From DQWO01 sp964478545 (GTDB lineage Bacteria > Desulfobacterota > Anaeroferrophillalia > Anaeroferrophillales > Anaeroferrophillaceae): a stretch of DNA of 64,000 nucleotides. Positions 44,031 through 56,972 of this stretch are shown in pieces. The position numbers were made by a program, and so were the translations under genes. Positions within the stretch are counted from its first letter, which is position 1. Each line of letters begins with the position of its first letter. The notes under the pieces were generated by a model, which saw nothing but the letters and a program-made list of their open reading frames with translations, was not told the DNA's origin and ran no database searches. Location of the stretch: positions 67,916 to 131,915 of the forward strand of contig CAYZIS010000005.1 of NCBI GenBank assembly GCA_964478545.1. Direction: 5' to 3'.

Positions 44031-44187
44031 TAGTGTTCGTCCGGAAACGTCTATTTCCTGATGAACGCTTTCAGCGATCAGCAATCAGCTTTCAGTAAAA
44101 TATCGAAAAATAACTGATTAAGCTGAGAGCTAAAGGCTGACAGCTAACAGCCCATCCAGAAACATTAGTTTCCGGATGGAAACTACA
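44031..44187. repeat. Family B repeat, copy 1
   Basis: About 157 bp with ends tagtgttcgtccggaaac and gtttccggatggaaacta in inverted orientation. The interior (cctgatgaacgctttcagcg, gctgagagctaaaggctgac, agctaacagcccatccag) matches copy 2 at 62942 closely. No coding capacity. Confidence 0.8.
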
Positions 44188-44252
44188 TAGCACTTTCTTT
44201 TTTCAGCCAAGTCCTTTATATTGAGTCATTGAGAGCAAAAGGAAAACCAATC

Positions 44253-44783
44253 ATGAATACCGAAGAACTGAAAAAGATCCAGATTGTCAAGGATGATATT
44301 ACCCGTCTGCAAGTTGATGCCATTGTCAATGCCGCCAATGAAACTCTGCTGGGTGGCGGCGGAGTGGATGGAGCCATTCATCGGGCTGCCGGACCAGAAT
44401 TGCTGGCTGAATGTCGAATGCTGAACGGCTGCCTTACCGGAGAGGCCAAAATTACGAAGGGGTATCATCTGCCAACTCATTATATCATCCATACAGTTGG
44501 ACCAATCTGGCATGGAGGGAATAACAATGAGTCAGAACTACTAAAAAAATGCTATCAAAATTCATTACTACTGGCGGAAAATCATCACCTGAAAAGTATT
44601 GCATTCCCGGCTATCAGTACCGGAGTTTACCATTTTCCCATCAAACTGGCCTGTCAACTGGCCATGGAAACCATTATAGCTACACTTCCCCAAACCCCGG
44701 TAATCCAGCAGGTAATCCTGGCCTGTTTTAACAATGAGATATATCACCTGTATGAACAATTAAAAACTGTGAATAACCTGTGA
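44253..44783 (+). CDS. Macrodomain protein (O-acetyl-ADP-ribose deacetylase type)
   Basis: A 176-residue MacroD-type macrodomain: IVNAANETLLGGGGVDGAIHRAAG, TKGYHLPTHYIIHTVGPIWHGG and SIAFPAISTGVYHFP. These form the ADP-ribose pocket; the Asn and Asp (NAAN, GGVDGAIH) of hydrolytic MacroD proteins are conserved. Likely removes ADP-ribose from proteins or O-acetyl-ADP-ribose. ATG 44253 is preceded by aaaagga; an upstream TTG adds eight residues. Isolated gene between repeats and the dedA leader. Confidence 0.9.
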   Translation: MNTEELKKIQIVKDDITRLQVDAIVNAANETLLGGGGVDGAIHRAAGPELLAECRMLNGCLTGEAKITKGYHLPTHYIIHTVGPIWHGGNNNESELLKKCYQNSLLLAENHHLKSIAFPAISTGVYHFPIKLACQLAMETIIATLPQTPVIQQVILACFNNEIYHLYEQLKTVNNL

Positions 44784-45128
44784 ATAAAATCAGAAATTAC
44801 TGCAATCATTAATAAAAATATCCAACCAGCACAAGTTATTGTAATCATTACATTATTATTTTTACCTTTATTTTCAATAGGTTACAGCACAAGAAAAAGT
44901 TAGCATCACTTCTTTTAACAAATTCATCTAGTATTTCATGCAGGTTAGTGTAATTGTTAATAACTTTTGAATCAACAAGGACCAAAGGAGTGTTCCGAGC
45001 CCCGCGACAAATCTATTTCAATACATTCTACTGTCAATAAAAAAGCTATTCATGTGGTTCATACAAGTTGTTGCAGCGGGGAGTTGCGAGGACTTGACTG
45101 CCAAAGTTTCAAACCTGAGAGTTTGTCA
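44784..45128. promoter_or_regulatory. Long leader region of the DedA gene, possibly structured
   Basis: No gene. ccccgcgacaa at 45000-45010 can pair with ttgttgcagcgggg at 45068-45081 (six contiguous GC-rich pairs plus extension), and further GC-rich segments lie up to the ATG. It does not match a riboswitch class I can name. It may simply be a hairpin. Confidence 0.35.
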
Positions 45129-45749
45129 ATGCATAAACTATTAATTTCAATAATTACCATGATTGTAGCCATCGTCAGCAAGTTGGGCTACAGTGGCATT
45201 ATCATCATGATGTTCTTGGAAAGTTCCTTCTTTCCTTTCCCCAGCGAAGTTGTTATTCCACCTGCCGGATATCTTTCCAGTATTGGGAAAATGAACATTT
45301 ACCTGGTCATTGCGACCGGCATTCTGGGCAGTATTCTGGGGGCTTTATTTAACTACTGGCTGGCAGTAAAATTCGGGCGACCGGCAGTCATCCGATTTGG
45401 CAAATTTTTAGGCATGAGTGAATCAAAGTTCTCCCAGGTAGAACAATTATTTTGCAACCATGGGAAATTCAGCACTTTCATCGGCCGCCTGATTCCAGGA
45501 GTCCGTCAGTACATATCATTTCCAGCCGGGCTGGCCCGGATGCCTCTCAGTCCGTTTATCATCTACACCGGCCTGGGAGCCGGCATCTGGATCAGCATCC
45601 TGGCCATCATCGGCTATCTGGTAGGGAACAACCAGGAACTGATCAAACAATATTCCCACCAGTCACTCTATTATCTCCTGCCGGCAATCATTTTTGTCTC
45701 TTGCATCTATGTCTGGTACCATAAGAAAAACCGGAAACCAGAAAAATAA
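45129..45749 (+). CDS. DedA-family membrane protein
   Basis: About 206 residues. Typical DedA blocks are present: FLESSFFPFPSEVVIPPAGYLSS, GSILGALFNYWLAVKFGR, FIGRLIPGVRQYISFPAGLARM and ISILAIIGYLVGN. DedA proteins include undecaprenyl-phosphate or phospholipid translocases. I start at ATG 45129 (MHKLLISII), where the membrane protein begins; 54 codons of upstream open frame are not DedA-like. Convergent with the TPR lipoprotein gene. Confidence 0.9.
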   Translation: MHKLLISIITMIVAIVSKLGYSGIIIMMFLESSFFPFPSEVVIPPAGYLSSIGKMNIYLVIATGILGSILGALFNYWLAVKFGRPAVIRFGKFLGMSESKFSQVEQLFCNHGKFSTFIGRLIPGVRQYISFPAGLARMPLSPFIIYTGLGAGIWISILAIIGYLVGNNQELIKQYSHQSLYYLLPAIIFVSCIYVWYHKKNRKPEK

Positions 45750-45814
45750 GCGGATGCAACTGCATCAACCCGGTCAGTTGAACTCAGCACCCTACCTATC
45801 ATCGGCAGTTTCAA

Positions 45815-48118
45815 TCAAGTTTTTTTCAATTCCTTTAATGTCTTTCTGGCAACATCGGCACCATCAAATGTCGATGACAACGAAAGAGCATGTTCCAGTG
45901 AGTGAGTTCCAGCTGCCGAATCTCCACCTTTAACCAAAGCCATTCCTAAATGGTAGTGAACTACCGGATTATCACCCAATTTTTCTGCTGCTTCCCGCAG
46001 ATAAACAGCAGCCCGGCTAAAAATATTTTTCTTATAATAAATCCATCCCAAGGTATCCGTTATCCGGGGATCATCAGGACGCAGACGCTTGGCATCTTCA
46101 GCCAGTGATAAAGCCCGATCAATATTGCCCCCCTGCTCTGTATATAACCAGGCCAGATTATTCATTGCCGGCACAAACTCAGCATTAACCTGCAAAACAT
46201 CTTCATAGGTTTTCATCGCTTCCTTGTAATTCTTTGCCTGTTCACGGATAATTCCCAACAGCATATAAGGAGAAAGAACTTTAGGGTTTACGGCAATAAC
46301 CTGCTCATATTTTTTCTCAGCTTCGGCAAGTTTTCCTTGTCGCTGGTATAAACCACCTAAATAAACATAAGAAGAAAGAAGATTTGGATTTTTTCCGATT
46401 GCGGTTTCAAAAGACTTTTCCGCCAATTCCAACTTATTAGTGCTTACATATATTCTCCCCATCAGATTATCAGCAAAAGCATCATTGGGATCCTGTTCAA
46501 GTAACGTCTGGCAGAATGTCAACGCCTGATCCGGATGCTTGTTGATCATATGGACGGCAACAATTTCAGCCGCAACATCTTTGAGCTGGGGGTTGAGCGA
46601 TAAAGCTTTCTGGTAATCGGCCAGCGCTTGGGGATATTTTTTCTGTAGTCGATACAATAAACCCCGCTGAGCGTAACCACTGGGATTATCAGGCTGTAAT
46701 ACAATCATCCGAGTGTATATTTTCAGAGCTTCCATGCCATTACGTTGGGCAACCAGAATTTTTCCCTGCAGATCAAGGGCCCGGTAGTTTGTGGGCTGGG
46801 CAGCCAGAACTTTTTTAATCAACGTCAATGCATCATCAAATTGCCGCTGCAGATAGGCAAGTCGCGCTAGTTGATAACTGGTATTCAGATTGCCGGGAGC
46901 TAATTCCTTGGCTTTCTCCAGTTCACTTATTGCCTGGTTCAAGTTTCCAGCCGCAGACATGGCCAAACCCAAATAATAATGTATTGGCGCAAAATTTGGT
47001 TGATTTTCCACTACATAACGAAAATCAGCAATGGCATCTTGAATCTTCTTTTCACCAAGGAGCAGTCGCCCCCGGAGATATCTGCCATAATAGTTTTTCT
47101 CATTGGTGGATAACACTTCCTGAACCAGCGGTTCAGCCAACCCTGCCTGTTTGCGGTCCAAATACAACTCCGCCAGTTTGAGTCTGGCCGGCTCAGATTT
47201 TGCGTCTATTTTAACTGCTTGCTTAAAGGTTGATAAAGCCTGATCGGATTTACCTGCTCTAAGATAAAAATCACCCAGCATGAGCAATGCATCAACATCT
47301 TCGGGAGATTTCTGCACCATATCCTTAAGCGTTGTTTCCGCCTTTTGAAAATCCCTCAACTGGGACATGTAAAAATTAACCAGAACCATCCTCAGCCCTT
47401 TATTGCCGGGATCTTTCTCCACCAGAGATTCGTACAACTGCCGGGCTGCTGATTTATTACCGCTCATAACATACATGCGAGCCAGAGATAAGGGCGCATT
47501 GGCACTTTTGGGGTCAAGGGATGTCGCTTTCTTCAAATGCACAAATGCCTGTTCAAATTTCTTCTGTTGCCCATAAAAATTACCCAGAATAACATGAGTA
47601 TTCACCCGCTCAGGATCCTGGTTTAAAGCCTGTAGATATGCTTTCTCTGCTTCCTCCAGGGCACCATTGCGGGCATGTAAATGACCAAGTATCATTAATG
47701 CTTCAATATTATTTGGTTCTTTTTCCAGTACCAGTTGAACCTTTTTCATGGACTCATCATATTTCCCTGCCAGCAGGAAAAATCCGGCAAGTTTCACATT
47801 GGCCACAGCCATTTCAGGATTGAGGGTAGCGGCATTATAAAATTCCCGAACCGCCTGCTTCGACTGCTGCAATTTAAGATATACTTCCCCCAATTGATAA
47901 TGGGCCTTGGCATCTTTAGGGTCGATTTGCACCACGTTCAGATATTCGATGCGGGCTTCTTTATATTTTTCCGCTTCCACATATTTCTGTGCCCGCTGCA
48001 GATGATCCGCTTTCTTTTGCGCCGGATTTTCACTGCATCCTGCCAGGATGGATAAGCAGAAAAATAAGGTTAATAAAATCAGACCTGCTATGCCCCATCT
48101 GTTTCTGATGTACGTCAT
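45815..48118 (-). CDS. TPR-repeat lipoprotein (PrsT-like)
   Basis: A 767-residue protein. A lipoprotein signal (GLILLTLFFCLSILAGC, LAGC lipobox, Cys about 28) is followed by some twenty tetratricopeptide repeats from about residue 38 to the end, each of the form A-x-x-x-L-G-x-x-Y ... A-x-x-x-Y-x-x-A-L-x-x-x-P. It resembles the PEP-CTERM-associated TPR lipoprotein PrsT and similar exopolysaccharide-system scaffolds, but no PEP-CTERM or export genes adjoin. Probably a periplasmic-side scaffold anchored in a membrane. Precise role unknown. Confidence 0.85.
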   Translation of the reverse strand: MTYIRNRWGIAGLILLTLFFCLSILAGCSENPAQKKADHLQRAQKYVEAEKYKEARIEYLNVVQIDPKDAKAHYQLGEVYLKLQQSKQAVREFYNAATLNPEMAVANVKLAGFFLLAGKYDESMKKVQLVLEKEPNNIEALMILGHLHARNGALEEAEKAYLQALNQDPERVNTHVILGNFYGQQKKFEQAFVHLKKATSLDPKSANAPLSLARMYVMSGNKSAARQLYESLVEKDPGNKGLRMVLVNFYMSQLRDFQKAETTLKDMVQKSPEDVDALLMLGDFYLRAGKSDQALSTFKQAVKIDAKSEPARLKLAELYLDRKQAGLAEPLVQEVLSTNEKNYYGRYLRGRLLLGEKKIQDAIADFRYVVENQPNFAPIHYYLGLAMSAAGNLNQAISELEKAKELAPGNLNTSYQLARLAYLQRQFDDALTLIKKVLAAQPTNYRALDLQGKILVAQRNGMEALKIYTRMIVLQPDNPSGYAQRGLLYRLQKKYPQALADYQKALSLNPQLKDVAAEIVAVHMINKHPDQALTFCQTLLEQDPNDAFADNLMGRIYVSTNKLELAEKSFETAIGKNPNLLSSYVYLGGLYQRQGKLAEAEKKYEQVIAVNPKVLSPYMLLGIIREQAKNYKEAMKTYEDVLQVNAEFVPAMNNLAWLYTEQGGNIDRALSLAEDAKRLRPDDPRITDTLGWIYYKKNIFSRAAVYLREAAEKLGDNPVVHYHLGMALVKGGDSAAGTHSLEHALSLSSTFDGADVARKTLKELKKT

Positions 48119-48222
48119 TGCGGATACCTTCCTCTTAGAATTATCCCTAAAATATTCATTAACAATTACTTGTTCAGAATATTGGGACGTCTATGCAATC
48201 TAAAGACGCTTTTCCTCATAGA

Positions 48223-51705
<3,483 letters not shown>

Positions 51706-51896
51706 AACCTACTGTAATTATTTAATAGTTTCAATTATAGCGAAAATTTCTGGCTCATTTTTACCCCCGTTTATCTATCATAGGAAGAAGAGCTTTCACA
51801 AGTAAAAAAGGTTGACAACCAACCAAGTTTGCAGGCATCAGGAAAACGGTAATCACAAACTGCGGCTATCATTTTTTAAGTTGCTAAAACTCAGCA

Positions 51897-52137
51897 GTGT
51901 CCGGTATGCTTTTTGCGTTGTCTGCAATATCGTTAATTGGTGCTGTTTCAGCGCGACATCGTGAGGGTAGCCCGTTGCTTTTCCCGGCGAATAGAGCGTA
52001 AAAATTGACCTGTTTGAGCCCTGGAAGGGCGAGTTTGGCAATTTTAGCGCCATGAGCCGTTGGAAATGCAGGCAAACGAGCGCCAAAAAGCGCTGAAATC
52101 AGCTCCGGTTAACTGCTGCAAGAACCTAACCGGACAC
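51897..52137. repeat. Family C repeat, copy 3 (opposite orientation)
   Basis: A 241-bp copy bounded by GTGTCCGGT and ACCGGACAC, inverted relative to copies 1 and 2. An open frame on its minus strand (51853-52086, 77 residues beginning MALVCLHFQRLMALKLP) is similar to the frame in copy 2 (MALDCLLFQRLITLKLP). This may be only the shared DNA translated. Confidence 0.8.
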
Positions 52138-52215
52138 CACTGGCTAAAACTAGCAGCTTTACAATTAACCAATTTTATTTTACAAGTGGGAACACCGTTA
52201 ATGATTTCGTAAAAG

Positions 52216-52327
52216 CTAAACTTTCTGAGTTGCTTTAAAAACAGCCCTGCCTGTCGGCAGACACGGCTATGAGCCAAGCCCGAACATCCTGTAATGTATC
52301 CCTGGCAATGCTAGTCAGAAAGTTGAG
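52216..52327. repeat. Family D repeat, copy 4
   Basis: A 112-bp copy, ctaaactttctgagttg to gtcagaaagttgag. The internal palindrome is altered (cctgtcggcag). It ends about 50 bases before the dynamin-like gene; just upstream, atgatttcgtaaaa resembles a family A end. Confidence 0.7.
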
Positions 52328-52377
52328 CAAAAAGTTGCAAAACCGATTGTAATCCATCTACAGCTGGAGAAATTTCG

Positions 52378-54546
52378 ATGTCAATAACACCCGTCCCAGC
52401 GCAGCTTTCCAGTTTGCATGCACGCCTGGAAACAATAAATAATATCGTTCGCAGCCTGCGAATCACCATACCGGAGGAAAATCAACAACTGGATAAATGG
52501 CTGGCCACTATCCATGAACTGCTTCGGCTTTCCGATCAGTTTTCTCTGCCGATCACCATCATTGGTCCGGTAAAATCCGGAAAAAGCACCTTATTAAACA
52601 CCTTGATCGGACAAAACATTCTTCCCATGGGAGCCGGCATAACAACAACTTTTGTCACGGCGATTCGCCATGGCAATGATTTACATGGTGAAATATCTCT
52701 CATGCCGCCAGATCAGACTGACAACCTCTTCCAAAACAGCTGCCACTTTCTTTTTGCCCCTGATTTAGCAAAAACCGAGGTTTCTCTTTTCGATTCTGAC
52801 GACCGTCAACGGATTAAGCAGTTATTGGCAGATTTTTCACAGAAGACTACGTTAACCCGCCATGGTAGTTTTGACAAAGACTACCAACTGCTGAAAAATT
52901 TTCTGGCAGGCTATGACCATTTAGCCGCTTATTATCAAAAAGAACAATTACGCCTCTCTTTCAGCCAGGAAGAGCTAGGCCAGTTCAGACAGTTTATTAC
53001 CAGCGAGCCAATCTCCACCTTTCTCAAACAAGCAGCCATTTTTTTCCCTTTCACCATCCTGCCAAAATATGTGGTTATGCAGGATTGCCAGGGACTGGAC
53101 ACTCCCAGCCCTGTGCAACAGGCACTTGCCATTCAACAACTGGCAACCAGTCCGGTGTTAATTTATGTTATCAGCAGTCGTATGGGACTGCGTCAGGCAG
53201 ATTATCAGCTGCTCGAACACCTGCATGATTTGGGGCTGGCGTCAAAACTGCTCTTCGTGCTCAATTATGATCTGGCAGAACATCCATCCAGGAAGAATAT
53301 GGATGAGATATTCAACCGCTGTCAGCAGGAACTGGCAGAGCTGGGATTTGAGCAGCCATGTTACGCTTTTTCCGCCCTCTACCATCTCTACAACCAGTTG
53401 AAGAAGGAAAACCCTCTTGATAAAAGAGAGGAACACCTTTGGCTTCTCTGGCAGGAGGAACCGGAAAAGCTCGAGCTTTCATCTATAAACTGGGAATCAT
53501 TTACCGCCAGGCTACGGGAACTTACGGGCAAGCAGGCCGACGAGGCATTGCTTCAGCATTTGAACAGCAGAATAATGCATATTGCCGGTCGGGCCCATTC
53601 CCTGGTTACTGCCAGGAAAAAGTCTCTCTCATTGAACCAGAAGGAGATTGATAGCTCAGTATATAATTATGAAGAACATAAAGAAAAATTAAGGCAGGTA
53701 GAAGAACAACTGGGCACTACACTAAGTTCCATCACCAGCCAGTGTAAACGAAAATATTTCCAGAAAATAGAATCATGGTTCAATCAAGCCAAAGAGGGTG
53801 GAATCCGGCCGGTTCTCCAAAATATCATCGAAAGCTACCACATACCAGAGGACCTGCTGCCAGCAAAAAACCGCAACCCGTTGCTGCCAATGAAATTACT
53901 TGAACGACATTTCCAACAGGTCATTCACTCTCAACTCCAGGAAAAGCTGGAAATCAGCATCCATCAATTCTGGCAAACCCTCGAAAAGGAGATTCAGTCA
54001 GCCTACACCTCCCAATGTAGTTCGTTATTTTTTCTCCTGGAAAAGGCAACCGGAAACAAAGTTGACAGCCAGGATCGGCATAATCTTCCAGCACCCATCA
54101 ACTGGGACAGCAAGCTGCCGGAATTCAGTTTTTCCGATCCTTTAGCAAAACGATTTTCCACCGTCTCAAAATTTTCACTGATCGGCAAATTATTATCCAA
54201 CAAAATGAAGCAACTGCGAAAAAAGCGCTCATGGCGTGATGCAATCAGCCACCAACTTCAACAGCAAGCCCAGAATGAACTTAAAAGCCGGCTCCTGGAT
54301 TACCAGGAAAGGTTGAAATTCCTTTTTCTGCGACTCTACCTGGAGAAATATGAACTCCTGGTCAGTGATTATCTGTCTGACTTTATCCACATCAGCACCT
54401 TAGAAATGTCCCATCAACAGAATGGTTTGCATGATCAGGGACAACAGCAGGAAGAATTATTTGAGATACTGGAAAATCAGGGAAATGAGCTTGAACAACT
54501 TATAGAAAGCCTGAACAATTTCACCATAACGGCGACAAATCCGTGA
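52378..54546 (+). CDS. Bacterial dynamin-like GTPase
   Basis: A 722-residue large GTPase. G1 is GPVKSGKST (residues 63-71), G2 threonines in GITTTFVT, G3 DCQG (residues 236-239, in VVMQDCQGLDTP) and a weak G4 in LNYDL (about 296-299), not the usual NKxD. Long helical and coiled regions follow (ARKKSLSLNQKEIDSSVYNYEEHKEKL...). This plan fits bacterial dynamin-like proteins, which remodel or protect membranes, but I see no clear paddle or transmembrane segment. It overlaps the amidohydrolase gene by four bases, so the two are coupled. Exact role unknown. Confidence 0.8.
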   Translation: MSITPVPAQLSSLHARLETINNIVRSLRITIPEENQQLDKWLATIHELLRLSDQFSLPITIIGPVKSGKSTLLNTLIGQNILPMGAGITTTFVTAIRHGNDLHGEISLMPPDQTDNLFQNSCHFLFAPDLAKTEVSLFDSDDRQRIKQLLADFSQKTTLTRHGSFDKDYQLLKNFLAGYDHLAAYYQKEQLRLSFSQEELGQFRQFITSEPISTFLKQAAIFFPFTILPKYVVMQDCQGLDTPSPVQQALAIQQLATSPVLIYVISSRMGLRQADYQLLEHLHDLGLASKLLFVLNYDLAEHPSRKNMDEIFNRCQQELAELGFEQPCYAFSALYHLYNQLKKENPLDKREEHLWLLWQEEPEKLELSSINWESFTARLRELTGKQADEALLQHLNSRIMHIAGRAHSLVTARKKSLSLNQKEIDSSVYNYEEHKEKLRQVEEQLGTTLSSITSQCKRKYFQKIESWFNQAKEGGIRPVLQNIIESYHIPEDLLPAKNRNPLLPMKLLERHFQQVIHSQLQEKLEISIHQFWQTLEKEIQSAYTSQCSSLFFLLEKATGNKVDSQDRHNLPAPINWDSKLPEFSFSDPLAKRFSTVSKFSLIGKLLSNKMKQLRKKRSWRDAISHQLQQQAQNELKSRLLDYQERLKFLFLRLYLEKYELLVSDYLSDFIHISTLEMSHQQNGLHDQGQQQEELFEILENQGNELEQLIESLNNFTITATNP

Positions 54547-55808
54547 GTGGCAGGTACCTGATCACAGCCCCCTGGGTTATGCCTCGTCCGGGAAAGATCA
54601 TTGCAAACGGGGCCGTTCTCATTGAAAAAAACCGGATTACCCAGGTGGCTCCAGCAAATGAGATCCCCGCCAGAAGCGCCCATGACTCCATCCGCATTTG
54701 CCAAAAAGATTGCCTGCTTATGCCTGGGCTGGTCAATGCCCATTGCCATCTTGAGCTGACCGAGCTTGCCAACCTGTGTCCAGTTCCAGGAACCGTGGAC
54801 TTCATTGATTGGATACTATCCGTTATTGCCGCGAAGAAAGTAACTCCAGCTCAAACCCTCAGAACCGGATTAGCAACCGGCCAGCAACTTTTGCTAAAAA
54901 GCGGCACAACCTGTGTTGGGGATCTTCGCAGCCCGGAAATATTTCAATCTCCAGGAACATTGCCAAGCATTTTGCGAGCCATTCATTTTCTCGAAATCAT
55001 CGGCCAGGCCCCCCTGAAACAACTTCAACTATTGGAGCTGCTGGCAGACAAAGGAGCTATTGCACCAGGGAAAAATCCGCTGGTTCAGTCTGGCATTGCC
55101 CCCCATAGCCCCTATACGGTATCATTGCCGTTATTGAAACAACTGATCATCGAAGCGGAAAAACAAAAACTACCCGTCACCATCCATTTAGGCGAATCAG
55201 TGGCAGAAACCCGGTTTTTCCATGATGGGCAAGGCCCCATTGTTGAAAAACTCTATCCCTATGTAGGCTGGCAGAAGCTTACACCCTCAGCTTATGGCAA
55301 AGATTCCATTGATGTCCTGCTGGGGGGAAAGGTCATTCATAACCTCAGTGCCGTCCATCTGGGTACCGCCCGCCGGAACCAACTCAGACAGTTTGCCCAG
55401 CTATCTATCAAACCGATAATCTGCCTGCGCAGCAACCAGACCCTGGGGAATCCATTACCTGACCTGCCAGCGATGCTCGATGTCGGTCTGTCACCGGCCC
55501 TGGGAACTGACAGCCTGGCCAGTGTTAACAGCCTCAGCCTCTGGGATGAAATGCGCTGTTTAAGCAAGGCCTTTCCCCGTATTCCGGCAATCAGCATTTT
55601 GGCAATGGCAACAATTAATGGCGCGGCAGCATTAGGACTTGAGAATAGTACCGGAAGGCTTGAAGCAGGATATGAAGCCGATCTGATTGCGGTGCAAATC
55701 AAATCGGCCCAGCATTTTCCTGACTTGGAAGAACTTATCCAAAATACGGAAAACCAGAATATCAGGCTGGTAATGGTGGGAGGAGAAATAGAAAAAAGTT
55801 TTGATTGA
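54543..55808 (+). CDS. Amidohydrolase of the SsnA/MtaD/aminodeoxyfutalosine deaminase group
   Basis: A 421-residue metal-dependent hydrolase of the cytosine-deaminase-like subtype. The metal motif is VNAHCHLEL (HxH, about residues 67-71); further ligands are His in TIHLGESVAE, His in VIHNLSAVHLG (about 265) and Asp in ALGTDSLASVNSLSLWDEMR. The GTDSLAS-x-NSL motif is typical of enzymes acting on adenosine-like substrates, including aminodeoxyfutalosine deaminase of menaquinone synthesis, a common deltaproteobacterial route. That substrate is an inference. It starts with GTG at 54543, coupled to the preceding GTPase gene. Confidence 0.8.
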   Translation: MSGRYLITAPWVMPRPGKIIANGAVLIEKNRITQVAPANEIPARSAHDSIRICQKDCLLMPGLVNAHCHLELTELANLCPVPGTVDFIDWILSVIAAKKVTPAQTLRTGLATGQQLLLKSGTTCVGDLRSPEIFQSPGTLPSILRAIHFLEIIGQAPLKQLQLLELLADKGAIAPGKNPLVQSGIAPHSPYTVSLPLLKQLIIEAEKQKLPVTIHLGESVAETRFFHDGQGPIVEKLYPYVGWQKLTPSAYGKDSIDVLLGGKVIHNLSAVHLGTARRNQLRQFAQLSIKPIICLRSNQTLGNPLPDLPAMLDVGLSPALGTDSLASVNSLSLWDEMRCLSKAFPRIPAISILAMATINGAAALGLENSTGRLEAGYEADLIAVQIKSAQHFPDLEELIQNTENQNIRLVMVGGEIEKSFD

Positions 55809-55812
55809 AATG

Positions 55813-56145
55813 TCAGGCTTTAACGTCAATAAAAACCCCGCCTGTACGGCGGTGAGGCTGGTTTGTTTCAGGCTTGGAGTTCCTGGATTTTACGCGTGCA
55901 GCTTCTCCTTTGCGAGGAGTATGGTGAGATGACTGATCCTCTCTTTCATGGGGATTATTATCCAGAACCGGATGTTCGGATTGGTTGATCTCCTGAATAT
56001 TGCGCTGCTGCTTTTCTTCTTTCAGCAATTGCTGCTGGGCAAGTTTACTCTGTTCAACTTCAGCCCCATGGACACCCTGTTGCTGCATTTTGCTAACAGT
56101 GGTTGTCTGCAACAGCACCTGCTGCATATCTACAGCTCTGAGCAT
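55813..56145 (-). CDS. Hypothetical Gln-rich protein downstream of ymdB
   Basis: A 110-residue, soluble, highly charged and Gln-rich protein. It begins MLRAVDMQQVLLQTTTVSKMQQQ and ends GGVFIDVKA; the middle is low-complexity and probably disordered or coiled (EQSKLAQQQLLKEEKQQRNI). It has an AGGAGG-like site upstream. It follows rny and ymdB in the same direction with a 38-base gap. I do not recognise a function; the conserved-looking ends around a variable middle suggest a real gene rather than a chance frame. Confidence 0.6.
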   Translation of the reverse strand: MLRAVDMQQVLLQTTTVSKMQQQGVHGAEVEQSKLAQQQLLKEEKQQRNIQEINQSEHPVLDNNPHEREDQSSHHTPRKGEAARVKSRNSKPETNQPHRRTGGVFIDVKA

Positions 56146-56183
56146 AAATCACGTCCTCCTGCTTTGCTATCGGCAGAAAGACA

Positions 56184-56972
56184 TTAGAACTTGAGCTTGA
56201 TCCTCGCAATCCGCTGGGCCACACCCTGCTCTTCATCCACCTCAATCAACACCCCATGAAGCTGAACATTACCGCTGGCCACTTCGAAGCGATTGGGCAT
56301 GGCAGTCAGAAATTTACTGATCACCCGATCCCCCTTCATCCCAATAACCGAATCCATAGGCCCAGTCATTCCCAGGTCGCTGATATAAGCAGTTCCACCG
56401 GGCAGCAACCGCTCATCAGCAGTCTGCACGTGGGTATGGGTACCTACCAAGGCGGTGACCCGTCCATCAAGATACCAGGCCATACCCATCTTTTCCGATG
56501 TCGCCTCAGCATGAAAATCAATCATGACCACCTTAGTTTCAGCATGAATCTTTTCAATCAAGGGTACAACAGTCTGGAAAGGACAATCCAATGGCCCCAT
56601 GAAAATCCTGCCGGATAGATTAATGACTCCAATTTTAACGTCCGGCATATTTTTCAAGGAAATAACAACATCCCCCCGACCTTTGTTCCCGGGCGGATAG
56701 TTTGCCGGCCTTAAGAGTCGTGGCTGATCCTCAATATATGGTTCAATTTTCTTCTGGTCCCAGATATGATTACCCGAAGTAATGACATCAACGCCGCATT
56801 GAAAAATATCTTCCGCAATTTCAGGAGTAATACCAAAACCACCGGCTGCATTTTCGCCGTTGGCAATGACCGCATCCAGATGGTGCTCATCAATAAGCCG
56901 CGGAAGCTTTTCCTGAAGAATCTTTCTCCCGGGACGGCCGACAATGTCGCCAATCATGGCAATGCGAATCAT
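56184..56972 (-). CDS. ymdB: YmdB-family metallophosphoesterase
   Basis: A 262-residue YmdB/TIGR00282 protein. Dinuclear metal ligands appear as MIGDIVGRPGR, NGENAAGGFGI (Asn, Glu), TSGNHIWDQK and the C-terminal DFHAEATSEKMGMAWYLDG and GTHTHVQTADERLLPGGTAYISDLGMTGP. YmdB homologues hydrolyse 2',3'-cyclic nucleotides. It overlaps the end of rny by four bases, the same rny-ymdB pairing known in many bacteria. Confidence 0.92.
   Translation of the reverse strand: MIRIAMIGDIVGRPGRKILQEKLPRLIDEHHLDAVIANGENAAGGFGITPEIAEDIFQCGVDVITSGNHIWDQKKIEPYIEDQPRLLRPANYPPGNKGRGDVVISLKNMPDVKIGVINLSGRIFMGPLDCPFQTVVPLIEKIHAETKVVMIDFHAEATSEKMGMAWYLDGRVTALVGTHTHVQTADERLLPGGTAYISDLGMTGPMDSVIGMKGDRVISKFLTAMPNRFEVASGNVQLHGVLIEVDEEQGVAQRIARIKLKF

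Noticed and set aside
46828..47181. Open frames opposite the TPR lipoprotein and similar long frames opposite alaS and dnaE
   Set aside because: They are antisense shadows without ribosome-binding sites or recognisable domains.
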